64,000 bases of DNA from positions 152,349-216,348 of the forward strand of contig JAULBX010027495.1 of assembly GCA_032358255.1 (NCBI GenBank), in the 5' to 3' direction. Both the position numbers and the translations under genes were made by a program. Positions 11,858-27,239 of the stretch are shown here, piece by piece. Below the pieces are notes generated by a model. The model was not told the origin of the DNA. It was given only the letters and a program-made list of their open reading frames with translations, and searched no databases. Origin of the DNA: Heterotrichella gracilis (lineage: Eukaryota > Sar > Xanthophyceae > Tribonematales > Xanthonemataceae). Each line of letters starts with the position of its first letter. Position 1 is the stretch's first letter.

Positions 11858-14800
11858 ATGGGCGTGCGTACCGGTAGACAGGCAGCGGAGGGCAGCTGGC
11901 ATGACCACATGCAGGCATTCACAGTGACATGCATCCTGGCCATGATCCTTGCCTTGGCCCAGAGCGCCTCAACCACGGTGGTCCTCCCCAACGTCACCTC
12001 TTCTGGATATATACCCATCAACCATACGGAGGGCAGTGCTATGTTCTACGTGTATTACGAAGCTGGTGAGGTGGATGTGGGAGACACCACACCCATCGTG
12101 CTGTGGCTGCAGGTATGCATGCAAGCCAGTTTTGGCCGTATATAACCCGCTGCGTAGGCTGTGTTGTAGTTGTGCTCGTTCTTGTGTCCCCATCCCTCCC
12201 GTATACGTGGCCCCCTTGACCCTACCCAAGCCACCATGCCCAGGCAATGAGTGCATTTCATGGACCTGAAAGCAAGCAAGCAAGCACCTTAAAACGTGAT
12301 GTAGATATTGGTTCAGTACAACTGCAGCTGAACAACCATCATGAAACCCCTGCTGACAGGACTGTAAACTGTGCGTAACCCTAAACCCTGGCCCCACCTT
12401 TCCACCCACGAACCCTAGTAGGACCCTACTCTATCCTATAACCCTTGTGAAACCCTACCATGACCTGCTTCTGCACGCCGCTGCAGGGCGGCCCTGGCTG
12501 CGCCAGCATGTTTGGCAACCTGTATGAGCTGGGACCCCAAAGGGTTTCTGCCAACCTGACCCTAAACCCTAACAAGGGGTCCTGGAACCGGGCAGCGGGT
12601 CTGCTGTTCATCGACCAGCCAGTGGGCACAGGCTTCAGCCCGGAAGGTAGGGTTTCACCTAGGGTTTCAGCTTAGAAGGTAGGGTTTCCTGGGGTTCATC
12701 GACCAGCCGTTGGGCACATGGTTCAGCGGGAGGTAGGGTTTTACCTTGGGGTTCAGCCAGAGGTAGGGTTTCAGCCCGTCAGACGGGCTCCACACAGGCA
12801 CACCCTGAGCAGGTCATCTTATTATTTTATAAACACCCTCATCTATCCCCATGTGGTTTTATACATGTATCCTATAGGGTGTCACCTGGTATGATGGCTT
12901 CTGACCTGGGTACCCCGAGCCCTCAATCATACGCCCTAACCCTTACAGCTGAACCCTGAACCCTGTACCAACCCTGTTGTAGGGACGGGGCGCATCCCTG
13001 ATGACGAGATGCAGATGGCCGCTGACCTGTACACCGGCCTGCAAGGGTTTTTCAGGGAGCACGAAACCCTAGCGCCCCGCCCGCTGTTCATCACCGGCGA
13101 GAGCTACGCAGGGAAGTACATCCCCTCTATAGGTGAACACGCATAGGACCCCTTGGGAGATGTTGGAAAGATTTTCGAATGCATCCCCTCTCCTCCCCCT
13201 ACTACCCCTGGGTGATGTCTATATAGCAGCCGGATAGCGCCACCTATATATTTTCTCTCCCCCAAAGGGGCCTTCTTCCTGATGTTCACCATACATGTGA
13301 TTCCTCCCCTGCACCAGGCCATTTCATATTGCAGCTCGAGGCGGCGGCTGGCAGGAGGAACACGCACATGGCGCACTCCAGGCGACTCCCCCTTGGCTTC
13401 GATCCCCAGCCCCCCTTGTTCAATCTCCAGGGCTTGGCGATTGGGAATGGCCTCACAGACCCGATCAACCAGGTGCGGCAAACCCTGCATTTTTAAATTC
13501 AAACCTTTGGTTGGCATGCAACCGAGCAGTTTCAGGCACCAAGGTGGCGATACATGCCCTGCAGGGTACACATGTGTTTCTTTTAGAATTTATTTATGCT
13601 CCCCAAGGGGTCCTGCACTCCACACCCTACCACATCGTGCCATGTGTCCCCACATGCGTAAGAAAAATATAAATCATTATTAGGTGACAACGAATGTTGC
13701 ATACCAGCTCTTCCAATAATTTTTCATATGCAACTGAAACCCTCAATCTTTCGCATTGCTGTTCAGGTTGCGACCAATGCCGATGCAGCATACTTCCACG
13801 GCCTCATCGGTCCCCTGCAGCGCCTGTGGGCAATGCAGCACCAGCTGGAAATACAGCAGCTCATCGCGGCAGGTGGGGAGGATGACGGGGGTGTGCATTA
13901 GGGTTTTGATGGGGTGAGGGTTAGGGTTTAGGGACATGACAGAGCGGGGTTTGGGTTATGCATTTGGGGGCTTCTTTCTATTCCAACTGCACTTCAACAC
14001 TACCTTTGTAGCACAACTCAATGTATCAGTAGGGTTCAAATTCGATGCACGCGCCGGCCATACTCTGTGGAGCATGTAAGGGTGTGGCCCATAAGAATAC
14101 CCTGGTTGGACCCTGCCGTAGGGTTTTGGGAGCAAGCGCACATTGAGCGCAGCCAGCTGCTCAAGTTCATCATTGAGAACAGCGCCATTGCCACACCATT
14201 TGACATACGACGGGCGGCCGACTATGACTCCACCCTGGCAGTGGACCGCTACCTCAACCAACCAGAGGTCAAGGTGGGTGCAGGCGGCTGTGTGGGGGTG
14301 AGGGGGTAATGTGCATGTGCATGTGCCGTTGCGGCGTGTCCGCACAATCGTTGTAAAGAGTACAAGGGAACGTTCATGAGGAGGGGGTTGCACACACCCT
14401 TGACGTACAACGGGCGGCTGAATTGCTACCTCAACCCACTAGAGGTCAAGGTGGGTGCAGGAGGCGGTGGGGGCAGGGGTGGGCGCTATCAACATGAACA
14501 AATCAGGGGATCAGGGAGAGATGAAAAGTTGATGCCAAACCAAGAGGATTCATCTTTGCATCTCTCCCTGCGTGGTGAAATCACCCCCCACCACCCTCCG
14601 TTTATAATTGTGCCCCTGTGGCCGCAGGAGTACCTTGGCGTGCCTCATTCCATCACGTTTGAGGGGTGCAGCGAGCGGGTGGGGCGCGTGCTTGGCCCTG
14701 ATGTGATGAAGAGTGTGGAGTACCTGGTGCCGGACCTGCTGGCGGCATACCCAATGCTGCTCTACCAAGGTGGGCGAGGCTGCTAGGGTGTAGGGTACAG

Positions 14801-15811
14801 GGCGGCACTAAGGTGGCTTAGGGGGAAGGATTGAGCATTGAGGCTCATATCTACAATCAATGGGCAACGACATCCACCACACGTGCCTGCAGCAGTACTG
14901 TCAACCAGTCCGTAGCCCTACTGCAAAGATCATTGTCGCCCCATCCAACCTTCGCAAGCGCACATCACATCTCATCGGAGAGGACAAGGCATGACCTATC
15001 GCTTACATTGTTGCCCACCCTGTTGCAGGGCAGTATGACATCCAGGATGGGCCAGCCTCAGTGTCAGCCTGGTTGACCTCGCTGGATTGGGACCTAATTG
15101 CACCCTGGGCCGTCGCCCCCAGGAAAATCTGGGTCATTTCGGAGGAGAACGAAACCCAGGGAAATGAGCCCTTGGACCTACAGATGCCGGAATTTGTGGC
15201 GGAGAGTGAGGGTATCGGGGGCAAAAAGGGCGTGCCAGCTGGCAAGCGACTCGCGGGCTATTGGCAGAGCTATGGGGGCCTGACTCAGGTGGGGTCCTAA
15301 ACCCTAAATCCATAGCCAGTGCACACTTGGCAGATCATTACGGCACATGTTGGGGTGAGTGGCTGGGTGAAGTGCAGTTAGGGTATGCTGCTGTGCAGGC
15401 TGAGGTGCTGTGCACATTTATGCTCCCCGCTGTCATGAGATTGGCCTTCAACCTGGAGAGACGACCCCACACATCTAGCGGCATCGTTAAAACATCGCTT
15501 GCAATTGGTGAAAATGCCACCACCATGAGAGCATCAGCATCATGGTACAATGATGGAATGCTGAGTGACGTCGAGCTGCACTCCATCATTTGGCTGGCAT
15601 GGACGCAAAATTTTATTTCCATTTGATGCGCTGGGAATTACAGCTTATGGCATCATTCGTATGATAAGCATGGATACCCACGCAGGTGATTGTGAGTGGC
15701 GCGGGTCACATGGTACCACATGACCAGCCCCTGGCGGCCCAGGTCATGCTGGAGGGGTGGATGCAACAATCAATGCAACAAGGGGGGCACCAGCATGGGG
15801 AGACAATATAG
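11858..15811 (+). CDS. Serine carboxypeptidase, peptidase family S10
   Basis: Exons 11858-12112, 12487-12646, 12983-13132, 13318-13472, 13767-13872, 14122-14273, 14628-14769, 15029-15288 and 15686-15811 give 501 residues. A hydrophobic segment after Met19 ([18 protein letters not shown]) is a secretory signal, so Met19 at 11912 is an alternative start. Family blocks are complete: GGPGCAS (oxyanion hole), [21 protein letters not shown] with nucleophile Ser179, GQYD with the likely catalytic Asp377, and [11 protein letters not shown] with His468. GQYD and [15 protein letters not shown] resemble the vitellogenic-like/CPVL branch more than plant acyltransferase SCPLs. The enzyme should trim C-terminal residues in the vacuole or outside the cell. 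Asn-x-Ser/Thr sites are visible near the N terminus. Exon 2 includes a telomere-like heptamer pair translated as TLNPN. Two exons have decayed partial copies in the following introns. Confidence 0.9.
12690..12780 (+). repeat. Decayed copies of carboxypeptidase exon 2 end
   Basis: TTCATCGACCAGCCGTTGGG and the following GGTAGGGTTT repeat the end of the exon at 12607-12650. A shorter third piece (GTTCAGCCAGAGGTAGGGTTT) follows at about 12753. Confidence 0.7.
14390..14480 (+). repeat. Decayed copy of carboxypeptidase exon 6 end
   Basis: Repeats the parental exon end at 14200-14290, including TACCTCAACC and GAGGTCAAGGTGGGTGCAGG, so the donor site is copied too. Coding content between the blocks has been lost. 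Confidence 0.75.
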
Positions 15812-16384
15812 GTGTGGCGTTTATCGTGAAAGCTGTTTAATGTTATAATGTTTTGAATGCACATGTAGCCAGGCGGAGCTTTTGGGTGACGCCAAGGGTG
15901 GCCCGAGGATTTGATGTAATTTAGCCAGGCCTGGCACACATACATAATCAACCACGCGATAATTTTAAGTGCCAATATGACACGCAATGTCATGCTCCTC
16001 AAGGAGGTTGTTTTTGTTGCGCCTCTTGGTTGTTACAGAGCCCACACCTGTCAACCATACCGGGTCATTGCATAGACCTTGAAATTGCACAGGCCTCCGC
16101 TGCTGCCATCACATACAAGTTTTTTCACCAGGCTCCAAAACAGGGTGAGGTACACCGTATCCCACCGCAGTACCCATGTAGTCAACCTTTCCTTTCCAAC
16201 CTAACCTACAAATTACGCGTGCATGCCCCTGTGGTCCTAGATGTCTTTGCACGACCCCTTTCTACTCTCCCTCTAACCTCAATCAGTCTGTGCACAGCCC
16301 CTAGGGTCATCGCTCACCACCACTCCTCTTCACTTTTGCTGTTTCCGGCCCAAAACTCTGAACCCTTGAACACTACAAAAACCT
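15812..16384. other. Convergent 3' spacer
   Basis: Spacer between two converging genes. It contains the TGTAA above and a minus-strand TGTAA at about 16033-16037 that could serve the oxygenase gene. No gene is seen. Confidence 0.5.
15915..15919 (+). terminator. TGTAA poly(A) signal of carboxypeptidase gene
   Basis: TGTAA lies 104 bases after the stop codon at 15809-15811, in the convergent spacer to the next gene. Confidence 0.5.
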
Positions 16385-20981
<4,597 letters not shown>

Positions 20982-21813
20982 CCTCACCTGCGACGCAGAG
21001 CAAGGCAACAGTTGAGCGCTGCATGCATGCATATGACATGCCACAGTCCCAGACATGCACCCATGCACCCGTTGGCAGCGGTCAGCTGCGACAGACGAGG
21101 GTATAACTGACAAAAAGGGTGTTATATAAGGAAAGGAGCGGCACGTGTCCGTGCTATGGTACAGGTGTTGACTTATTATCAGCGTGGTTCTGCCGCCTAA
21201 CTCTGTGACAGGTGGAACCTGAACTGCTAGCCGCAGTGCAAAGCAGGCTACGGAGAGAGGCATAATCTCCTCTGCGGCCAATAGAGAACCATAAGGAATT
21301 TATGCTATATCCCGCTGCGGTGTACTAGCGTCCGTGGTGACGTACCTTGTGGTTTGGGGTGCGTGCCACTGCGCTAGTTGGTTGTGGGATGGCAGAGAGT
21401 GGCGATGCCGACCAGCGGTGCAGTGAGTTGGGAGGTGCAGGCGTTTAGGCTACCTTTTGAGACCTTTGTGGGCAATGTACGACAGCGCTTGGGCCTGTTG
21501 ACTGTCGAGAACGGGTTCAGGCGCCGCCAGTGACTGACTAGGGTTTCGCTTCAGGACAAACCCTACTGCAACCACCCTCGCTCCGAGCTGGCAGCAATGA
21601 TTGACCCGAGAATCTTAAGTGTTGGCAAGTCCACATACGCTCTTCCGACACGGGTTAACGGTATGTATCTTGTTGTCCTTCTCCCTACCCGCCTCCCACA
21701 GAGCCTAGCCGCAACCCCATGCATGCATCCTTATGCATGCATATAGCTCAAAGTGCAACTGCGAAACAGCCGCTAGTACATACGCAAGCCCGCGAGCCCG
21801 CACACACATATAC
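20982..21813. promoter_or_regulatory. Divergent spacer, oxygenase and PCD genes
   Basis: Head-to-head spacer of about 0.8 kb. TGCATGCATGCATATG occurs at about 21020-21035, 40 bases upstream of the oxygenase ATG, and CATGCATGCATCC with ATGCATGCATATAG at 21718-21745, 70-95 bases upstream of the other gene. A possible TATA box (TTATATAAGG) lies at 21122. No gene is seen inside. Confidence 0.45.
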
Positions 21814-23307
21814 ATGCGGCGCGCCGCTTATTGTTTGCCGCGCTTGTTCACAGCAGCACGTGGTCCTGTCCTCAGAAACCCTGTAGCATCGTTCTCGCGC
21901 GCGATGGCGGGAAATAGCGTACCATCGATTGACGAGCTGAAAGGGATGTCGTGCGTGGGGATGTGCAGCAAGTAAGGCACCGCATGTCACGTGGTGTCGG
22001 TGGGAACCACGGCGAGAAGCATGGCATGCATTGGGTGTATTTGTGTATGCATGCAACTGCAGCTTCCAGTCCAATGCCCTGAAACTTTCTAGCCCCGTGC
22101 TATCCTTGTCCCCCCCCCCTGCGTCCCTTGCCTTCCCCAGAATCACCCGAAACCCTCTCTGCGTCCACTCTCTTTACCATCACCCACCCACCCTCCAGTG
22201 CACTACCCCCAGCACCCCCACACCTCCTGGGGCCCCTTCACACTCCCACTCTCTGGCCTGGGCACTGTCAATCCCCCATCGACCCCATGCATCCCCATGC
22301 CTTTAAGAGGAGATTACAGTCCTAGGCTGACAATCTCCTCCCCTATTTCCCCAGGGACACCCCCGCTATCCCACCTGCCGAGCTGGCCACCGCACTTGAG
22401 TCGCTCCCCTTGTGGCGGTTGAGCGATGACAAGAAGTCGATCACCAGGGAGTTTGTGGCAAAGAACTTTGTTGCAGGTAGGAGCTGCTGCCACGTGATGG
22501 CTGCAAGCTTGAGCAACGTACACACCTAGGGATTGCATGTGTCCCTTAGTGTGGGTGTGGGTGTTTGGTCAGGGTGAAGTTGCCCAAAGCATGTCAGGAA
22601 TATTTCTTAACATCCCTTCATATTTTTCATTAAAATCTTATTTCATTTTTTCTCGGCGTTCCATTTTTTGTGTTTTGCTTATACGTTCTCTTCCTCCTGT
22701 CTTGCAGCCATTGACTTCTTCACCCGCGTGCGTGACCTTGCGGAGGCCGAGGCACACCACCCAGACCTGCACCTCACAAGGTGGGACGCATGGGTCATGG
22801 CACCGTGGTTTCCATACGTGCGATCTGTGAATTAGAAGCATGTTGCAGATCTTTGCAGCTCCTGGCAAGCTGAACCAGCATCATACATGATGTGCATAAA
22901 CATGACTAGCCTTGCATGCAGTGAGCCACCCAGCAGCTTGTAGGGCTTGAAAATAGCATTATGAAAAATACTGTCATGCAGTATATCCTACAGTACCCAC
23001 CCCATGAGAACAGGTGGACCAAGTCATGCACGCCACGCCTGCACACTGTTGTGTACCCCGCTGCATCCTCACCTGCTGCAGTGCTTGCCACTCGCACAAT
23101 GCACCTAACATGCTGTGCAGCGCCTGAGACATGTTCCCCCGGCTCCCCAGCTATCGCCACGTGGCGGTGACCTTGTCCACCCATGCCATTGGTGCGCTGG
23201 CGCTGCCCGACCTCATCCTGGCTGCAAAGCTGGATGGGCTGGCGGTGGAGTACAGCCCAAAGTGGCTGCGGGAGCACCCAGAGGCGCAGCACCCACACCA
23301 GTCATGA
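21814..23307 (+). CDS. Pterin-4a-carbinolamine dehydratase, probably mitochondrial
   Basis: Exons 21814-21971, 22355-22476, 22708-22780 and 23151-23307 give 169 residues. The catalytic motif of the family is complete: EAEAHHP, then six residues to Tyr, nine to His and eight to Asp (E-x3-H-H-P-x6-Y-x9-H-x8-D), spanning exons 3 and 4. The enzyme dehydrates 4a-hydroxytetrahydropterins. Plant homologues are organellar and linked to pterin recycling and molybdenum-cofactor function. The chosen start at 21814 gives MRRAAYCLPRLFTAARGPVLR, an Arg-rich amphipathic presequence. An in-frame Met at 21904 would give a cytosolic form. A degraded copy of the last exon lies about 150 bp after the stop. Confidence 0.88.
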
Positions 23308-23470
23308 AAGTCTGGATCAGATCCTGGGGAGCAGTTGGGAGTCCATTGGGCGCAGCGTGCTGCCATGCGGCATGCGCCGCGCCATGGATGGCGTGCGCGG
23401 GCGCTGCGTAATCATCGACAACCATGACATGGTGGGCCACCAGGCGGCAAACTCAGCTCAGCTAGTAGGG

Positions 23471-23475
23471 TGTAA
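23471..23475 (+). terminator. Possible TGTAA poly(A) signal of PCD gene
   Basis: TGTAA 164 bases after the stop, at the start of the duplicated segment. Confidence 0.35.
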
Positions 23476-23550
23476 ATGGATGGGCTAGCAGTCCACAGGA
23501 GGCACCTGAGTATAGGCCCAGGTGGCTGTGGGAACACCCACAGGCACATA
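23471..23550 (+). repeat. Degraded copy of PCD last exon
   Basis: GGATGGGCTAGCAGTCCACA and CCCAGGTGGCTGTGGGAACA, followed by CCCACAGGCACA, match the exon segment at 23229-23295. The reading frame is broken. It lies in the 3' flank, so it is a duplication remnant, not an intron event. Confidence 0.75.
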
Positions 23551-24555
23551 GTTTCAAACTCCTCATTTCTTTCATGCGTGGCGCTTCGTGATTGCAATAC
23601 TTTGCGCAATTGCCACGCTCCAACTGCCAGTCAGAGTAAGCGAAGTGTATGGAACAGTTCAGAGTCTTTGATGCACAGTGGTGGTGATTTACTTCAACGT
23701 TGTAGGTAAACAACAACTGCATAACGCAAAGTGAAATCAGTAGGGGTATGCCAGAGTTGCAGCTGGCCCTTGCATGCTTTTCAATGAAACTGGCTGTTGC
23801 ATTGGATTTTGGTGTGCATTACGGCGAGTACAGACTGAGTTGACAGCGCGCACATTATTTACTTTACACGCAACCAGAGCTTGGGTCCAAGAATCAAATC
23901 GTGGTAGTTATCAAAACAAATCTGACTGTCACACTCGCAACATTTTTCTGAGCAACCTCTTCAGTAATCATAAAGGCAACATTGGTGTCTTGGTGTTGCT
24001 GCTTGGCATCTCCATCAAACCAATCCCGCTGATAAAATGAACAGTGTATACAGTATTTACTACCCCTGTGCCTACAAGTTTGTGCCAGGCACAGCCTGCA
24101 CTGCCAGTAAAATGTACAAGAGTGGAGAGCGTGCACCATCACACTCAACCCTCTCCCCTTTCCCTCCCACATCCACCCACCCTCTTGCCTGCCATGGGCC
24201 CAGGGTCAGAATAAGGTACCAGAGTAAGAGTACAGGAGCAACCACACTAGAAAGCCAGATCCTACTAGAGCTTGAGCCTTTTGCGGCAGCGTGTGGCTAC
24301 TGGGTGTGTAATATCGACCTTGCCAGAAATATTTAGTATCAAGGAGACTGCAAGACCCAGCCCCCTCCTCCACAACCCGGAGAGCCTTCCCCCGCCCGCA
24401 CAATACACCCAGCTCCCCCGACCCCTCCACCCCCTGTCGCCGCCCACCTCCACCACCCCTTGCTCCCCGCCCACACCAAACACAGCAGCACCTTGAATTG
24501 AAGGGATCTGTAATCCCACCCAGGTGGAGCGGCGCGCCCACCAATCCCGGCCCCC
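23550..24555. other. Convergent spacer
   Basis: No gene is recognised between the PCD and Fe-S carrier genes. The right part (about 24350-24500) is C-rich and gives long artefactual frames on both strands. Confidence 0.5.
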
Positions 24556-25703
24556 TCACACCCCGAATGACTTCCCGCACCCGCACGTGGACTCGGCATT
24601 AGGGTTCTGGAACTGGAACCCGCCCCCGATGAGCGCGTCGCTGAAGTCCAGCTCCAGCCCAAACAGGTACAGCAACGACTTTGGGTCGCACACCAGGCGG
24701 AACTGGCCCTGGTAGCTCATCACGCTGTCGTCTGGGCCCACATTGGCCTCCTGCTCAAAGTCCATCACGTAGCTCATGCCGGAGCAGCCGCCTGCGGGGG
24801 AAAATGAGGGTTGCGGCCGTAAGGTTTTAGGGTTTAGGAGGGCGGCATGTTGAGTTGCGTTCAGTAGCCGCCTGCGGGGGAAAGCTAGAGTTTTAGGATT
24901 CAGGGTCCAGGATCTCGGGGTGCGAGAGAGCAGGCCGCGTTGTGGCCTCAAGTTAAAAGTTGAACGGGCTTGCTAGGGTTAAAGGACACCGCCCCAGTAA
25001 CTTCACCTGACTTACATCCCATGCACAGCTGCAGGTTGTCCCCTGCCTCCTCCCAACAGGAAAGCAAATATTCTCTAGGGCTGGAGGGTGCTACTCAAAG
25101 GTTTGCTAGGGTTACGGTCAGCAACTTGCGGACTACCACCAGGGTTTCTTACCTGATTTGACCCCCACGCGCAGCAGCAGGTTATCCCCAGCCACCTCCC
25201 CGCGCAGCTTGTGCAGGTGCGCGAGGGCTCGGTCGGTGATGGTGATGGCGGGCGGGGGCGGGGCAGTGGGGGCCGCGACGGCGGCTGCACACCCACAAAT
25301 TATGGGTCAGGCGGTGCATGCGGGGGGGTGCAGCGGCCATGAGTATGGGACTTAGGCGCATATATAGCGAGGCTATACCTATTCGCGACATTTAAGCATA
25401 TGTCCTAGCTTGCATATGCACGAAGTTGGGACAGCTACACAACCCTGATTGCTGTGACCTAGGCAGGCAGGCAGCATGTGCCGATGGCATCAATGCATGG
25501 TTACCGATTCCAGAGTTCCCAGCCCTACCTTCAGCAGTGCAGGTGGTGAGTACCCTGGCGTGCCTGGCCGGTGGCGCCTGCCGCCGGGCGAGGGCTCTGG
25601 TGTGTGTGTAGGGCCTGCAGCGCTGGGGCTGTGTGGCAGGGGCGGGGGCCCTAGAGGCTGTGCAGGGCTGGCTGCGAGCCGATGCTACCATGGAGAAGCT
25701 CAT
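24556..25703 (-). CDS. Plastid A-type iron-sulfur carrier (SufA/IscA family)
   Basis: Exons 25703-25529, 25284-25153 and 24791-24556 give 180 residues. The first 58 are rich in Arg, Ala, Pro, Ser and Thr with a single acidic residue, a plastid transit peptide. The HesB/IscA core follows: [47 protein letters not shown] and [11 protein letters not shown]. The three conserved cysteines are present (Cys105 in GGCSG, Cys172 and Cys174 in CGCG). Their spacing is about three residues longer than in E. coli IscA. The protein should receive or pass on Fe-S clusters, probably in the stroma with the SUF machinery. Fragments of exon edges are copied in both introns (24862-24892 and 25008-25062). Confidence 0.9.
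24862..25065 (-). repeat. Exon-edge copies in Fe-S carrier intron 2
   Basis: Within one intron are a copy of the downstream acceptor (CCCCCGCAGGCGGCT, at about 24892-24865) and a degenerate copy of the upstream exon end and donor (about 25062-25010, CTGCAGGTTGTCCCCTGCC on the plus strand against CAGCAGGTTATCCCCAGCC in the exon). Both junctions of one intron were duplicated inward. Confidence 0.65.
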
Positions 25704-27239
25704 GTTGCTTCACTGCACAAGCAAGTGGTTCAAGGTTTGAGGGAGTGGTTTGAAAGGCAGCGGGTGAGCGCTTTAAAGTTATCTTGCTGGCTTGACTTGT
25801 CTGGGTCACCTGTCACAGGCGGCAGGTTGGCAAGGCAGTCACACAGCTTTCCTTTCAACACAGCAGGAATAGAGTTCAAACAGCCCATCAGCAGCGTTGT
25901 GTTTGTGGTTTGACAGGCTCAATCAGACTATCAGAAGGAAGCTTGCTTCCAGGCATGTCACCACCACCTTGGAGCCCTCTTTGAACACCCTGTGCTGGCA
26001 AACTTTGCACCGACGTAGCACAGAGAAGTCCCCTGGTTGGTTGCAACGATAGAGGTGTTTCTTACCAGTGCAAAGGTGTCGAGGAAGTGTGAGAAGTGTG
26101 AGAAGTGCAGTCCGCCCAGGGCGATGTAGGCTGCTGTTCTAATCAAGGGCCTCGAGAGGTACCTCCCGCTGTTCACCAGCTGTCTGTCTGCGGACAATTG
26201 CAGGAGTTTCCGAAAAGAATCGGGGACACACAGGCGAGCAAACCCCCTGTCTGACAGGCGTTCGTGATGGGCTTAGTGGGCAATCACTACTACAGTTCTC
26301 GAACGGGACAACAGAGATGCGCAATCTCAGCCGACAACGACAGTCGGGGTTGTACTGGCAGACGTGTACTACCTCATCTGCCTTGTGAAGCTTTTGAAGA
26401 CGTGAGTGCTACTTTTGGAATCCTATGCATGAAAGTTCCAGCAAAGTATCCCACGATATTTCGGCCCCTTTTCCAAGACAGGATAAACCCTTAGGGTTTT
26501 ACAAGCAATACTGTGAAGCAACAGTGTTCCTTGACCCCAAATTGTAGCAACATCAAACCCTGTCTTATACCCTGACAAGCCTTCCTGCAGCACCAGACGC
26601 GTGACACAATGTGCAGATTTTACAGTTGTACCATCAAGACTGCCCAAACAGCCCAAAACTTGTTCTTTACGCCACATAGTGAAATGGAGCGCGCCTTTAC
26701 AGCATAAATTGTGTCTCAAAATTGCAGCTGTACTGTCTACCCTATTGGCGTCCGTCCACGTTCAAAAACATTGGCATTTGCAAACACCCTACTACATTGA
26801 AAACTGCAGCAAAAGAATACTGCTGGGCCCCCAACCCCCCTCATGCAAGCACGCACTCCCTTACTCCCTCCCCACACCCTGACAACAACATCACGCTCGT
26901 CAACCATATGATGGGCATATGATGGGTAGGATGCCACGGTACCTGCACGCAAGGGATGTCCTCAGCTGAACCAGCCCACACAGCCCCTGGTGAACAAGCA
27001 CATACAGTTTCAATCGCACCACATGCCACACCACACCACTCCTCTTCATCACAATTGCCACAGCAAGCAAGCAGAGCAGCAGCAACCCACCCAACCCACC
27101 CATTTGACACCCCACCACCTACACCACCAGCTGATGCATCAGCACCCTGCATGCCCCCCTTCCCTCCCCATTCCCGTCCCCAGAATCACATACCTTTTCG
27201 TCTCCCCCTTAACCCTTCCGCATGCCAAGGTACCAGCCA
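25704..27239. other. Spacer upstream of the Fe-S carrier gene
   Basis: 1.5 kb between two minus-strand genes. No gene is recognised. It includes the promoter of the Fe-S carrier gene and the 3' flank of the CreA-like gene. The 26980-27180 part is rich in CAC/CCA, giving Pro- and His-rich spurious frames. Confidence 0.5.
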
